Part shown: piece by piece, positions 25,034 to 34,069 of the stretch | How positions within the stretch are numbered: position 1 is the stretch's first letter | Layout of the letters: each line of letters starts with the position of its first letter | Assembly: GCA_035627955.1 (NCBI GenBank) | Contig: DASPKU010000004.1 | Location: forward strand, 55,812-119,811 | Length of the DNA: 64,000 bases | From: Phycisphaerales bacterium | GTDB taxonomy: Bacteria > Planctomycetota > Phycisphaerae > Phycisphaerales > UBA1924 | Reading direction: 5' to 3' | The notes under the pieces: generated by a model | Told to the model about the DNA's origin: nothing | The model's input: the letters and a program-made list of their open reading frames with translations, nothing else | Databases searched by the model: none | Program-made: the position numbers and the translations under genes

Positions 25034-25851
25034 TGGATGACGGTCCCCGCGCCCGCCAGGGCCTTGGTGATCGGCGACTCCACGCGAGCATCGCCGAGGA
25101 TGACGCGGGCGACGCCCTCCTCGAGCGCCTCGGCCGCGCCAAGCACCTTCTTCTTCATGCGGCCCTGGGCGTACTCGCTCGCCTGCTCGATGGCGCTCCG
25201 CTTCACCTCGCGGATGACGGTGGACTCGTCGGGGAAGGACCTCATCAGCCCCGCAACGTTGGACAGCAGCAGCAGCGTGTTGGCGCCCAGCGCCGCCGCG
25301 GTCTTCGCGGCCGCGCGGTCCGCATCGACGTTGATCGGCTCGTCGTTGGTCGAGATCGCCGGGGGGGACAGCACCGGCGTGTACCCCGCGCCCAGCAGCA
25401 TGCGGAGCAGGTCGGTATTGACGGTGTCAACGGTGCCGGTGAAGTCGTCGCGGAGGATTCGGGTGCGGCCTTCCTCGACGATGCGGATCGCGTCCTTGCG
25501 CGTGCCCTGCCACGTGCGCCCGTCGAGGCCGGAGAGGCCAACCGCGTTGACGCCGTGGCGCTGCAGGTGCTCCACGAGCTGCTGGTTCATCTTGCCGCGG
25601 CAGGCCATCTGGAAGATCTCCAGTGTGCGCCGGTCCGTGCGCCGGCTGGTGTGGCCGGACGGGGAGGTCACGAACTGCGGCGGGTGGCCCAGTGCCTCGG
25701 AAAGCGTGTTGGTATCGTGCGAACCGCCGTGGACGATGACCAAGGCGTGCCCGGCCTTGATGAGGGCCGCGGCGTCGGCGGCGAACGCGCCCAGGTTGGT
25801 GCCCTCGGCGCCGCCGAGCTTGACAACGGTGATGTGGTTCGTTGTGGTCAT
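25030..25851 (-). CDS. lysZ: LysZ, [LysW]-aminoadipate/glutamate kinase
   Basis: This 273-residue amino-acid kinase of the ArgB/NAGK fold phosphorylates the side-chain carboxylate of the LysW-bound substrate. Supporting motifs are TVVKLGGAEG at the N-terminus, ALVIVHGGSHDTN (ATP/phosphate loop), SGLDGRTWQGTRKDA, INVDADRAAAKTAAALGANT and the late AQGRMKKKVLGAAEALEEG. Presence next to lysW rather than among arg genes identifies it as the LysW-dependent version. It lies 4 bp after lysY and overlaps lysK by 4 bp. Confidence 0.9.
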   Translation of the reverse strand: MTTTNHITVVKLGGAEGTNLGAFAADAAALIKAGHALVIVHGGSHDTNTLSEALGHPPQFVTSPSGHTSRRTDRRTLEIFQMACRGKMNQQLVEHLQRHGVNAVGLSGLDGRTWQGTRKDAIRIVEEGRTRILRDDFTGTVDTVNTDLLRMLLGAGYTPVLSPPAISTNDEPINVDADRAAAKTAAALGANTLLLLSNVAGLMRSFPDESTVIREVKRSAIEQASEYAQGRMKKKVLGAAEALEEGVARVILGDARVESPITKALAGAGTVIQ

Positions 25852-25855
25852 GAGT

Positions 25856-26899
25856 TCAGATCGGGTGGAGGCCGGAGAACGTCAGCGCGGTCCGCTCCTC
25901 GAAGCCGCACATCAGGTTCATGCACTGCACGGCGGAGCCGGCCGCGCCCTTCATCAGGTTGTCGATCGCGGAGATCACGACGAGGCGGCCGGTGTCCGGG
26001 TCGCGCTCGAAGCCCACGTCGCAGTAGTTGGTGCCCGCGAGGAACTTGGGCTCGGGGAAGCGGTGGATGCCCTGCTTCTCCTTCACGATCCGTACGAACG
26101 GCTCGGCCCGGTACGCCTCGCGGTAGAGCTTCCAGATGTCCTTCTCCTGGAGGTCCTGCGTGAGGAACACGTGCGCGGTGCAGAGCACGCCGCGGACGAG
26201 CTCGACGCTGGTGATGGACATGTGCAGGTCAAACTCGCCCAGCTCCTGGCGGACCTCGGCCTGGTGGCGGTGGCCCGTGGGCGCGAAGGAGCGGACCGCG
26301 CCGCTGCGCTCGGGGTGGTGGCTGCCGGGGTTCACGGCGTTGCCGCCCTCGCTCGACCCGACCTTGAGGTCCACGATCGCGCTGCGGATCAGGCCCTTGC
26401 GGGCCAGCGGCAGCAGCGCGAGGTTCACGGCGGTGGCGTTGCAGCCCACGCCGCTCGCCAGCTTCGCGCCCTTCAGCCGCTCGCGGTGGATCTCGGGCAG
26501 GCCGTACACGCTGCGGTCCAGCCACTGCGGCGCGGGGTGCGGCTCGCCGTACCACTTCTGGTACGCCACTGGGTCCTTGATACGGAAGTCCGCGGAGAGG
26601 TCGACGATCCGCGGCGCGAGCTTGGTGTACTGCTCGATCTTCTTGCTGGCCTCGCCATGAGGGAGGCAGAGGAAGAGCACGTCGCACGGCGTGAGCTGGT
26701 CCGGCGTGACGAACTCGAGGTCGGTCCGCCCGCGGAGGTTGGGATGCGAGGAGGTCACGAAGTTGCCGGCCTGCTGGCGGCTGGTGACCTGCGCGACCTC
26801 GATATGCGGGTGGTCGAGCAGCAGGCGCAGGACCTCGCCGCCGCCGTAACCGGAGCCGCCGACGATGGAGGCGCGGAGCTTTGTTTGTGTACTCGTCAC
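25856..26899 (-). CDS. lysY: LysY, [LysW]-aminoadipyl/glutamyl phosphate reductase
   Basis: This 347-residue ArgC-like NADPH-dependent reductase turns the LysW-bound acyl phosphate into a semialdehyde. The N-terminal nucleotide-binding motif is [20 protein letters not shown]. The catalytic Cys lies in [20 protein letters not shown]. Other family landmarks are [42 protein letters not shown] and [10 protein letters not shown]. The start codon overlaps the lysX stop by 4 bp and lysZ follows after 4 bp, so it is inside a tight operon. Confidence 0.92.
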   Translation of the reverse strand: MTSTQTKLRASIVGGSGYGGGEVLRLLLDHPHIEVAQVTSRQQAGNFVTSSHPNLRGRTDLEFVTPDQLTPCDVLFLCLPHGEASKKIEQYTKLAPRIVDLSADFRIKDPVAYQKWYGEPHPAPQWLDRSVYGLPEIHRERLKGAKLASGVGCNATAVNLALLPLARKGLIRSAIVDLKVGSSEGGNAVNPGSHHPERSGAVRSFAPTGHRHQAEVRQELGEFDLHMSITSVELVRGVLCTAHVFLTQDLQEKDIWKLYREAYRAEPFVRIVKEKQGIHRFPEPKFLAGTNYCDVGFERDPDTGRLVVISAIDNLMKGAAGSAVQCMNLMCGFEERTALTFSGLHPI

Positions 26900-27804
26900 G
26901 AAAGGACTCCGGCGGCAGGCTTGGCTTCAGCGATCACAGAAGGAAGACCCTCGCTAGCGCTTCGGGCTCGTTCAAGAACGAAGTCGATCATCCGGCCCGG
27001 GATGTCCACGCCGGTGGGCTCGATGGAGTTGCGGAACTCCATGGTGTGGTTGATCTCGGAGACGAGCAGCCCGCGCCGGGGGCACTCGAGCAGGTCGATG
27101 GCGAGGACGCCGCCGCCGACCGCACGCGCGGCCCGCCGGCAGATGTCGGCGAGTTCGGGCGTGACGGTGTGCGCCGAGGCCTGGCCGCCGCGGGCGGTGT
27201 TGGTGATCCAGTGCTTGCTGTTGCGGCAGATCGCGGCGATCGCCTCGTCGCCCACCATGAACACGCGGAGGTCGCGCCCCGGCTTGTCGACGTACTCCTG
27301 GATGTAGAAGACGCCGTGCTGCACCGAACCCAAGGTCGACTTGTGCTCGACGATCGCCTCCGCGGCCTCGCGGTCGTTCACGCGGGCGAGCAGGCGGCCC
27401 CAGCTGCCCACGGTCGGCTTGAGCACGCACGGGTAGCCCATCTGCTCGATGGCCTCGAGAGCCGACTCGGGCTCCACGGCCACCTTCACGCGGGGCGTCG
27501 GGATGCCGGCGCGGGCGAGGGCGAGGGAGGTGACGAGCTTGTCACCGCAGGCCTCGATCACCGCGCTGGGGTTGACGCAGGGGATACCCATGCGCTCGAA
27601 GCAGCGGATGACCGTGGTGGCCTGCGTCTGGCTGATGCAGCGCTCAAAGACAACGTCGAAGCGCTGCCACGCGGCGGTGTCGTGGATGTCGAAGATCGCG
27701 GTGCGGACGTCGATCAGCTCATGCGGGATGCCGCGGCGGGTGAGCTCGTCGATGAGGAGACGTTCTTCGACGCGGATGCGGGAGTAGAGGAAGGCGATGT
27801 TCAT
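26896..27804 (-). CDS. lysX: LysX-type ATP-grasp ligase
   Basis: This 302-residue ATP-grasp enzyme joins the amino group of aminoadipate or glutamate to the C-terminal Glu of LysW. Family signals include [17 protein letters not shown] at the start, [39 protein letters not shown] (ATP-binding lysine), [18 protein letters not shown], and the metal-binding end [20 protein letters not shown]. Whether it acts on aminoadipate (lysine route) or glutamate (arginine route) cannot be decided by eye. The gene lies 79 bp after lysW, with a GCGGAG-type repeat in that gap, and overlaps lysY by 4 bp. Confidence 0.9.
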   Translation of the reverse strand: MNIAFLYSRIRVEERLLIDELTRRGIPHELIDVRTAIFDIHDTAAWQRFDVVFERCISQTQATTVIRCFERMGIPCVNPSAVIEACGDKLVTSLALARAGIPTPRVKVAVEPESALEAIEQMGYPCVLKPTVGSWGRLLARVNDREAAEAIVEHKSTLGSVQHGVFYIQEYVDKPGRDLRVFMVGDEAIAAICRNSKHWITNTARGGQASAHTVTPELADICRRAARAVGGGVLAIDLLECPRRGLLVSEINHTMEFRNSIEPTGVDIPGRMIDFVLERARSASEGLPSVIAEAKPAAGVLS

Positions 27805-27810
27805 GAGAAT

Positions 27811-27840
27811 CTCTCGCGGAGACGCGGAGGCGCGGAGGAA
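27811..27840. repeat. Dispersed GCGGAG-type repeat in the lysW-lysX gap
   Basis: The sequence CTCTCGCGGAGACGCGGAGGCGCGGAGGA has three GCGGAG cores 8-9 nt apart. It belongs to the family listed at 9231, 34001, 35700, 42558, 43738 and 45452, and is the only copy inside a likely operon. Confidence 0.6.
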
Positions 27841-27883
27841 TGCAGTGCAGGAGTCGGTGAGTTAAGGGCTGTGGGCGCGTTGA

Positions 27884-28066
27884 TTACTCGCCCCAGTCCT
27901 CCTCGACCTGCGGGGCGAGGGTGAGCTCGACGGGGGCGGTGTTGGTGACCTCGAGTTCGGCCTTGCACTCCTTGCAGCGGACGACCTCGCCCTGGAGCGG
28001 GGCGCGGGTGAAGGTGACGTCGGCGGCGCATTCGGGGCAGGTGGAGTTGGTGGCAGTCGTGCTCAT
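27884..28066 (-). CDS. lysW: LysW amino-group carrier protein
   Basis: This 60-residue protein is the carrier whose C-terminal glutamate holds the amino-acid intermediate. It has a zinc finger from Cys10, Cys13, Cys31 and Cys34 (CPEC ... CKEC), an acidic globular body and the diagnostic C-terminus EEDWGE. I chose the ATG at 28066 because AGAGAGGAACCC precedes it; the frame is open to a GTG at 28147, but that part overlaps a terminator. It is first in the lysWXYZK operon, consistent with the need for more carrier than enzyme. Known LysW proteins are about 54-60 residues. Confidence 0.93.
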   Translation of the reverse strand: MSTTATNSTCPECAADVTFTRAPLQGEVVRCKECKAELEVTNTAPVELTLAPQVEEDWGE

Positions 28067-28121
28067 GGGTTCCTCTCTTGTCTTGCTCGGTTGCTTGCTT
28101 GCTCGGACACTCAAACAGGGT

Positions 28122-28162
28122 TGCAAAAACACAGCGGGCCTGCACACCCGGCAGGCCCGTTC
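28122..28162 (-). terminator. Rho-independent terminator
   Basis: On the minus strand the sequence CGGGCCTGC, a 7-9 nt loop, GCAGGCCCG and then CTGTGTTTTTGC forms a 9-bp stem and T-run. It lies after the VKOR-DsbA gene (stop 28347) and before lysW, so it separates the two transcription units. Confidence 0.75.
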
Positions 28163-28346
28163 GAACGGCGGTGACCTTGCGGGATCACCTGTACGAAGGG
28201 GACAGCCGGGCCTGGAGGCCTTTGGCTTTGGTCACTTTGAGGGCTTTGGAAGCCGGCGCGACGCCCGTGGCGGTGTGGGCGGTCAGGATGGAGCGGCCAG
28301 GCTTCATGTGGTGGGAAAGGTACTGGGGGTGTTGCGTGGTGTCAAG

Positions 28347-30167
28347 TCAGGGCCTGGAGGCTGCCTCGTCGATCATCCGGGGCAGGAGGTTCTCGTTGTC
28401 GAGCTTGAACCTCGGAACGTGCTTCCCGTTGATGAAGATCATGGGGATGCTGGTGAGGCCGAGGGATTGGCCGGCGCGGGCGTGAGCCTGGATGGTCGCG
28501 GCGGGGGTGGGGTTCTGCATCGCGGCGGAGAGGGTGGCGGGGTCGGTATCCAGGAGCGAGGCCGCGGCGCCGAGGGAGTCGTTGTTGATGATGCCCTTGC
28601 TGAGCATCATCCAGTCGTGGACCTTCCAGAAGGCCTCGTCGCCGCCCATCATCTGCGCGGCCTCGGCGGCGAGGGCGGCGCGGCAGGAGTCGAACTTCTT
28701 CATGTTGGGGACGGCGGGGTTGCAGTCGCTGTTCACGGGGAAGTGGGCGAAGCTGTAGCGGATCTTGGAGGTGGGCCCGGTGGCGAAGAGGCGGAGCACA
28801 CCGTCGGCCTCTTGCGTGCCGGGCTCCATGTAGTCGCCGAAGACGACCACGGTGACGGGTGCGTCGGCGGGGCCGAGGGCTCGCTGCATGAGCGCAGTGG
28901 GCAGTTGCCGCACGGGCGACTCGCGCCAGTCGGACATGTACTTGTCGAGTGCCGAGGGCATCGCGTCATCGGCGAAACTGCGGGGCTCGGGATTGCTGGC
29001 GAGCACGGCGGTGACGGCGCGGGTCAGCGCGTTGGGCGCGTTCCAGCCCTTGAGCTCGACGCCGTTGATGTAGATCAGGGGCGTGAAGAAGAGGCCGCGG
29101 TCGTAGCCCTCCTGCACGTCGGCCTTGACGCGGTCGAGGGTCTCCTGCGATTGCATGACCTGCTGGAACTGGCGGGGGTCAAACCCCAGCTGCTGGAGGG
29201 CCGGCGGGAGCGAGGCGTCGGTGAAGGAGCCGCCCTGGCTGAAGAGCCAGTAGTGCATCTTCCAGAAGCCCTCGTCACCCTGCAGGATGCCGGCGGCCTG
29301 GGCGGCACGCGCGGCCCAGCAGCCGTTGGGGTGCAGGTTCGGGGCCTTGGGGTTGCAGGCGCTGCAGAGCGGGAAGTGCTTGATGATGACGGCGATACTC
29401 GGGTTGCTCTGGAGCTCGGCGAGTTCGCCCTCGATCCGCTTGCAGTCGGGGCACTGGTAATCGGTGTACATCACGATGCGGACCGGCGCCTTCTCGGGTC
29501 CCCACGCGTAGCGGCCGGAGAAGCCCTTCGCGGTATTCGTGGGTGCGGCCGGCGTGTCCGTGGGCTGCGCGGGCGCGGCCGGCGGGCGCGGCTGGGTCAT
29601 CTGGCGGGTGGACTCGGCAAGGGCCTGCTCGGCCTTGGCCTGGGCTTCTTTCTTGGCGCGGTGGTCGGCGACGCCCATGGTGGCGAGGGCCGCGATGCCG
29701 ACGGCCGCGGCGGTGATGAAGGGCGTGTGTGCGGAGGTGCGGGCGCGCCGGGTCCCGAACTCGGCGAGGGCGACGAAGAAGAGATTGCAGGCGTGGGCGA
29801 TGAGGCAGTAGGGGCAGGCGAGCTTCTCGACTGCGATGATGGCGAGGAAGGCGAGGCTCACGAGGGCGCCGAGCCTCGCGAGGGTGCGGGAGGCGGTGCT
29901 GAGGGCGCCGTGGCTGCCGGTCCAGGCGATGAGGAGGGCGGTGAAGAAGGCGAGGCCGACGAACGAGGTCGGGAGGTTGAGCACGGGGACAGTGCCCCAG
30001 CGGCTCGCGGCCGCGGCGTCGCAGGGGGAACCGGCGCCGCAGCCGGGGAGCTCAACCTTGAGGAAGTGGCGGAGCACCATCATGCCGGAGGCGGTGATAG
30101 CGGCGAGGAGCAGGAGCGTGCCGAGCATGACGACGCCGGTCGAGGGCCTGGGTTGCTCGTTGGGCAT
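28347..30167 (-). CDS. VKOR fused to two DsbA-like thioredoxin domains
   Basis: This is a 606-residue membrane protein for oxidative protein folding. Residues 1-165 form a vitamin K epoxide reductase-like domain with several membrane helices. It has the loop cysteines Cys43 and Cys49 (GCGAGSPCD) and the active CPYC at 118-121. A Pro/Ala/Thr-rich linker follows. The first DsbA-like domain (about 217-395) has DYQCPDCKRI, with the CxxC at 239-242 and a cis-Pro region FTPLIYINGV. The second (about 425-600) keeps the fold (VVVFGDY, SIPMIFINGKH) but has EPGT where the CxxC should be. VKOR would reoxidise the thioredoxin module with quinone. The second module is probably non-catalytic. Confidence 0.88.
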   Translation of the reverse strand: MPNEQPRPSTGVVMLGTLLLLAAITASGMMVLRHFLKVELPGCGAGSPCDAAAASRWGTVPVLNLPTSFVGLAFFTALLIAWTGSHGALSTASRTLARLGALVSLAFLAIIAVEKLACPYCLIAHACNLFFVALAEFGTRRARTSAHTPFITAAAVGIAALATMGVADHRAKKEAQAKAEQALAESTRQMTQPRPPAAPAQPTDTPAAPTNTAKGFSGRYAWGPEKAPVRIVMYTDYQCPDCKRIEGELAELQSNPSIAVIIKHFPLCSACNPKAPNLHPNGCWAARAAQAAGILQGDEGFWKMHYWLFSQGGSFTDASLPPALQQLGFDPRQFQQVMQSQETLDRVKADVQEGYDRGLFFTPLIYINGVELKGWNAPNALTRAVTAVLASNPEPRSFADDAMPSALDKYMSDWRESPVRQLPTALMQRALGPADAPVTVVVFGDYMEPGTQEADGVLRLFATGPTSKIRYSFAHFPVNSDCNPAVPNMKKFDSCRAALAAEAAQMMGGDEAFWKVHDWMMLSKGIINNDSLGAAASLLDTDPATLSAAMQNPTPAATIQAHARAGQSLGLTSIPMIFINGKHVPRFKLDNENLLPRMIDEAASRP

Positions 30168-30191
30168 GGGGTGAGTTTAGGGTTGCGGGGT

Positions 30192-31106
30192 TCAGCGGTT
30201 GTGGGAGAGGCGCTCGCGGGCGGCGCTGGTGATCTGCTCGACGGCGGGGTGGCGGATGCGGCGCTCGACCGTGACGGCGTAGAACTGCTCCCGGAGGTCG
30301 GGGATGCGGCCGACGAGCTGGACGTTGTACTGCTGACGGATCTCGCGCTCGATAGCGAGCGGGGCGAAGAAGACGCCGCGGCCGGACTGGCCGAAAACTT
30401 TGACCAGGGCGCTGTCCTCGAACTCGCCGATGATGTCGGGGCGGAGGGAGCGGGCGGCGAGCCAGTGGTCGAGCGAGCGGCGGGCAAGAGTGTTGGCGGT
30501 CGGTACGAGGATCGGGGCGCGGTCGAGGGAGCCGGGGAACCCGGGGCGGAGGCGGCGGGCGAGGGTGGGCGCGGCGAAGGCGCCGAGGGCCGACTCGCCC
30601 AGGCGGTGGCTGAAGGCGCGGAAGCCGGAGGCTGGGGTGACGGGGGCGTCGCCGAGGACGACGTCGAGGTCGTGCACGGCCAGGCGTGCGAGCAGGTCGG
30701 GGGGCTTGCCCTCGAAGCAGCTGACGCGGACGGCCTCAGGCATGGCGAACGCGGGCGCGAGCATGCGGTAGACCATGAGCTTGGGCAGGACGTCGGAGAT
30801 GCCGACGCGGACGGAGGGCTGCGCGGATGCGGGGCGGCCGCGGACGACCTCTCCGAGTTCGGCGCCGATGGTGAAGATCTCGTCGGCGTAGGCGAAGACG
30901 GTGCGGCCCATTTCGGTGAGGGCGAGGCCGCGGCCTTGTTTCTCGAGCAGGCGGTGGCCGAGCGACTGCTCGAGGGCCCGGAGCTGGCCGGAGATGGTGG
31001 GCTGGGAAAGGTGGAGCACGTCGCAGGCGGCGGCGATGGAGCCCTCTTTAGCGACGGTCCAGAAGTAGAGCAGGTGGTGGTAGTTGAGGCGGCTGGAGGG
31101 GGTCAT
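30192..31106 (-). CDS. LysR-family regulator, NhaR-like
   Basis: This 304-residue LysR-type regulator starts with the typical HTH region LNYHHLLYFWTVAKEGSIAA and HLSQPTISGQLRALEQSLGH. The LxYHHLLYFW opening is characteristic of the NhaR group, which activates sodium/proton antiporter genes in other bacteria. The C-terminal two-thirds is a periplasmic-binding-like effector domain (VRVGISDVLPKLMVYRM, ADNS-type motifs). No antiporter gene is adjacent. It lies 24 bp upstream of the VKOR-DsbA gene on the same strand, so the two could be co-transcribed, although regulators often face away from their targets. Confidence 0.85.
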   Translation of the reverse strand: MTPSSRLNYHHLLYFWTVAKEGSIAAACDVLHLSQPTISGQLRALEQSLGHRLLEKQGRGLALTEMGRTVFAYADEIFTIGAELGEVVRGRPASAQPSVRVGISDVLPKLMVYRMLAPAFAMPEAVRVSCFEGKPPDLLARLAVHDLDVVLGDAPVTPASGFRAFSHRLGESALGAFAAPTLARRLRPGFPGSLDRAPILVPTANTLARRSLDHWLAARSLRPDIIGEFEDSALVKVFGQSGRGVFFAPLAIEREIRQQYNVQLVGRIPDLREQFYAVTVERRIRHPAVEQITSAARERLSHNR

Positions 31107-31255
31107 GGCGGGAGCATCATAGATCGGTTTTTTCGATGTGTCTGCATGCCGTTTCCGCTCGATTCCGATGCGTTTCGCGCCGTACCAGTATGGGCACGCG
31201 GCGCTGGGCCGGGTCGCCCTGCTTGTTCTGGGAGCTTTCCTGAAGGAGTCGAGCG

Positions 31256-31606
31256 ATGGTGATCACGGTTCAGTGTGCGGACGTGCAGGTGACGCCGAGC
31301 ATCCGCGAGTGGGCGGAGCGGCGTGTCGCTTTCGCGCTGGGTCAGTTCGCGGGGCACGTGCGGTGCGTGCGGATCCGGGTCGCGGACCAGAACGGCCCGC
31401 GGGGCGGGGCGGACCAGCGGTGCGTGATGGTGGCGCCGGTGGCGAGGCTGGGCCCGGTTTCGGCCGAGGTGACCGACGCGGACCTGTACCGGGCGATCAG
31501 CCGGGCGGCGGACCGGCTGGGGCGGCGGGTGCGGGCGCTGCTGGACCGCGAGCGCACGGCGCGTCGCTACGGACTGTCGGATTCGACGAAGCGGTTGGGC
31601 CGGTGA
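31256..31606 (+). CDS. HPF/RaiA-like ribosome-associated protein
   Basis: This 116-residue protein resembles the hibernation-promoting/RaiA fold (beta-alpha-beta-beta-beta-alpha). Examples are MVITVQCADVQVTPSIREWA, AERRVAFALGQFAGHVRCVR and DADLYRAISRAADRLGRRVR. Such proteins sit in the ribosomal decoding channel and arrest translation in stationary phase. It is a short form without the C-terminal dimerisation domain of long HPF. The ribosome site GGAG lies about 8 nt before the ATG. The TerC-like gene follows 20 bp downstream on the same strand. Confidence 0.75.
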   Translation: MVITVQCADVQVTPSIREWAERRVAFALGQFAGHVRCVRIRVADQNGPRGGADQRCVMVAPVARLGPVSAEVTDADLYRAISRAADRLGRRVRALLDRERTARRYGLSDSTKRLGR

Positions 31607-31626
31607 CACTTTTTCAGGGATGACCG

Positions 31627-32697
31627 ATGATGACGCTGGTGCTTGCTGAGGCTGGGAGCTGGTTGACCCCGATGGCGTGGATGTACGTGGGGTTCATCGC
31701 TCTGGTGATGGTGTTCCTGGCGCTTGACCTGGGGGTGTTCCACCGTACGGCGCACGTGGTGTCGATGCGGGAGGCGGCGACATGGACGGGCGTGTGGTTC
31801 ACGGCCGCGCTGCTTTTCAACGTGTTTGTCTACTTCGCGTACGAGGGGCACTGGCTGGGCATCGGAACGGCGGTGGCGCAGCTGGACGGGGGCGTGCGGG
31901 ATGTGGGCGGCCTGGAGGCGGCGAAGCTGTACCTGACGGGGTACATCGTGGAAAAGTCGCTGGCGATGGACAACGTGTTCGTCATCGCGATGATCTTTTC
32001 GTACTTCGCGGTGCCGGCGATCTATCAGCACCGGGTGCTGTTCTGGGGGATCCTGGGCGCTCTGATCATGCGCGGCGCCATGATCGCGGTTGGGGCGGCG
32101 CTGATCCAGCAGTTCTCGTGGATTATCTATGTGTTCGGCGGATTCCTGATCCTGACGGCGCTCAAGATGGCGCTGGTCAAGAGCGACGGCATCGACCCGG
32201 AGAAGAACCCGCTGGTGCGGCTGGTGAAGCGGTTCTACCCGGTGAGCCCCAGGTACGAGGGCGACCACTTCTTCACGCGGGTGAACGGGGCGCGGGCGGT
32301 GACGCCGCTGCTCCTGGCGCTCGTGATGGTGGAGTTCACGGATGTCATCTTCGCGGTGGACTCGATCCCGGCGATCTTCGCGATCACGGCGGACCCGTTC
32401 CTGGTCTTCACTTCGAACATCTTCGCAATCCTGGGGCTGCGGTCGCTGTACTTCTGCCTGGCGAGCCTGATCGACAGGTTCCAGTACCTCAAGCCGGCGC
32501 TGATCGCGATCCTGTTCTTCGTGGGCGTGAAGATGATGCTGGTGCACACGACGTTCAAGGTCGATACGACGGTGTCGCTGCTGGTGGTGCTGGGGATTCT
32601 GGCGGCGGGAGTGGTGACATCGCTGATGCGCTCGCCGCGGGCGGTGCAGCGCGGGGCGGAACTGCCCCCTCGGACTGACGCGGTGCGTCAGGGGTAG
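31627..32697 (+). CDS. TerC/Alx-family integral membrane protein
   Basis: This 356-residue protein has eight or so membrane helices and the TerC signature residues: FLALDLGVFHRTAHVVSMRE, GYIVEKSLAMDNVFVIAMIF and VEFTDVIFAVDSIPAIFAIT. The acidic membrane residues in ALDLGVF, SLAMDN and EFTDVIFAVDS are the conserved putative metal-binding ones. Members are linked to manganese export (Alx/MntP-like action) and tellurite resistance. Two adjacent ATGs open the frame. The 3' end overlaps the convergent glycerate kinase gene by 10 bp. Confidence 0.88.
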   Translation: MMTLVLAEAGSWLTPMAWMYVGFIALVMVFLALDLGVFHRTAHVVSMREAATWTGVWFTAALLFNVFVYFAYEGHWLGIGTAVAQLDGGVRDVGGLEAAKLYLTGYIVEKSLAMDNVFVIAMIFSYFAVPAIYQHRVLFWGILGALIMRGAMIAVGAALIQQFSWIIYVFGGFLILTALKMALVKSDGIDPEKNPLVRLVKRFYPVSPRYEGDHFFTRVNGARAVTPLLLALVMVEFTDVIFAVDSIPAIFAITADPFLVFTSNIFAILGLRSLYFCLASLIDRFQYLKPALIAILFFVGVKMMLVHTTFKVDTTVSLLVVLGILAAGVVTSLMRSPRAVQRGAELPPRTDAVRQG

Positions 32698-33995
32698 ATC
32701 AGAAGGGCCGCGATGTGGTTGAGGTTGGTGCCGGTTGGCGGGACGCGGACAAGGGCGCTCAATGCGTCGAGGAGTTCGTGGGAGTCGTGGCGCTGGAGCG
32801 CGGCCTCGGGGTTCAGGCCCTTGCGGCGGGCCTGGTCCGGGAGTAAAGGGGTGACGATGGCGCCCGCGGCGTCGGTTGGCCCGTCGTGCCCGTCGGTGGA
32901 GAAGGCGAGGAGGGCGCAGCTGTCCAGGCGGAGCTGCTCGGCGGCGAGAGCGAAGGCGAGGGCGAGCTCCTGGCTGGGGCCACCTGTCCCCGCGGCGGCG
33001 CCTGCTCCCCCACTGCTCACGGTGACGGTCCACTCGCCGCCAAGGATGCAGGCGGTTGGGCGGGAAACGGCCTGGAGCCGCTTGGCGGTATTCGCGAGCC
33101 CGGCGGCGACATCGGCGGCTTCGCCCTGCTTCTGCTGCTCGACCTCGTCGATGTGGAAGCCGAGGTGCTGCGCGGCCGCGGCGACGGCGTCGGTGACCTG
33201 GCGGTTGCTGGCGATGATGCGGTTGGTGACGCGGGCGAACGCGGGGTCCCTGGGCTTGGGGGTTTCGGGGTGATCGCCGAGGATGCCGCTGGTGAGGTGG
33301 GCGGAGATGTTGGGCAGGGTGATCGCGTGCGATGCGAGAACGTGCTGGGCGTCGCGGTAGGTGGTCGGGTCGGGGGCGGTGGGGCCGGAGGAGATGATGT
33401 CGAGCTTGTCGCCGATCACATCGGAGAGGATGTAGGCAACGAGCCTGCCGGCGCGGGAAAGGCGAGCGAGGTTGCCGCCCTTGAGCAGCTCGCAGTGCTT
33501 GCGCACGCAGTTGAGCTCGTCGATGGTGGCGCCGGCGAGCTGGAGCTCTCTGGTGACTTCGATGATGTCGTGGAGGGTGAGGTCGCCGGCGGGGAGGCAG
33601 AGGTGGGCGGAGCCGCCGCCGGAGATGAGGCAGAGGAGGGTGTCGTTCTCGCTGGCGCTGGTGATGAAGTCTCTGACCGCCTGCGCGGCTTCGATGTTGC
33701 GCTGGGTGGGGTAGGGGTGGTCGCAAGGAAAGAGCTGGGTGTTGGGGCGAAGGCCGCGAGGGTCGGACTGATCGGGGGGCGCGGTGATGAGGGCGCGGGT
33801 AATGCGGGGGCCGAGGTGCCGGAAGGCCTCGAGGGCCATGGGGCGGGCGGCCTTGCCGATGGCGAGGAGGTGGATGTCGCCGTGGAGGTCGGTGATGTTC
33901 CAGTGGCGCTGGAGCGCTGTGACAGGGTCGGCCGCTTTGAGGGCGGCGGTGATGAGTGCGTTTGCGTGCTCGGGATGTTGGTCGAGGTTCAGCAT
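32688..33995 (-). CDS. Glycerate kinase (GckA/MOFRL type)
   Basis: This 435-residue protein belongs to the glycerate 2-kinase family with DUF4147 and MOFRL domains. It phosphorylates glycerate with ATP in serine/glyoxylate or tartrate metabolism. Landmarks are HLLAIGKAARPMALEAFRHL, CLISGGGSAHLCLPAGDLTL, AGATIDELNCVRKHCELLKG, AYILSDVIGDKLDIISSGPT, and the C-terminal MOFRL stretch ACILGGEWTVTVSS followed by GGPSQELALAFAL and AFSTDGHDGPTDAAGA. The length is normal. A GCGGAG-type repeat lies just upstream of the start. Confidence 0.9.
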   Translation of the reverse strand: MLNLDQHPEHANALITAALKAADPVTALQRHWNITDLHGDIHLLAIGKAARPMALEAFRHLGPRITRALITAPPDQSDPRGLRPNTQLFPCDHPYPTQRNIEAAQAVRDFITSASENDTLLCLISGGGSAHLCLPAGDLTLHDIIEVTRELQLAGATIDELNCVRKHCELLKGGNLARLSRAGRLVAYILSDVIGDKLDIISSGPTAPDPTTYRDAQHVLASHAITLPNISAHLTSGILGDHPETPKPRDPAFARVTNRIIASNRQVTDAVAAAAQHLGFHIDEVEQQKQGEAADVAAGLANTAKRLQAVSRPTACILGGEWTVTVSSGGAGAAAGTGGPSQELALAFALAAEQLRLDSCALLAFSTDGHDGPTDAAGAIVTPLLPDQARRKGLNPEAALQRHDSHELLDALSALVRVPPTGTNLNHIAALLIYP

Positions 33996-34000
33996 TCGAA

Positions 34001-34065
34001 CTTCACCGCGGAGGTGCGCGGAGGGAGCGGAGTTGCGCGGAGCGGGGACGGTTTGAACGCAGAGG
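34001..34065. repeat. Dispersed GCGGAG-type repeat
   Basis: The sequence ACCGCGGAGGTGCGCGGAGG, then GAGCGGAGTTGCGCGGAGCG, then GAACGCAGAGG has five or more GCGGAG/GCAGAG cores every 8-10 nt. It fills the gap between the aminotransferase and glycerate kinase genes and belongs to the family described at 9231. Confidence 0.65.
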
Positions 34066-34069
34066 TTGG

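Noticed and set aside
28185..28307. A 40-codon minus-strand frame (MKPGRSILTAHTATG...) between the VKOR-DsbA gene and lysW
   Set aside because: Fair GC at third positions, but there is no ribosome site and no family, and it lies just after the VKOR-DsbA gene.
27921..31262. A very long plus-strand frame (over 1,100 codons) opposite the VKOR-DsbA and NhaR-like genes
   Set aside because: It is antisense to well-supported genes and has the Gly/Ala/Val/Glu/Arg bias of a GC-rich shadow frame.
31567..33726. A long minus-strand Arg/His/Pro-rich frame across terC and glycerate kinase
   Set aside because: Composition is shadow-like, and real family motifs lie in the other frames.
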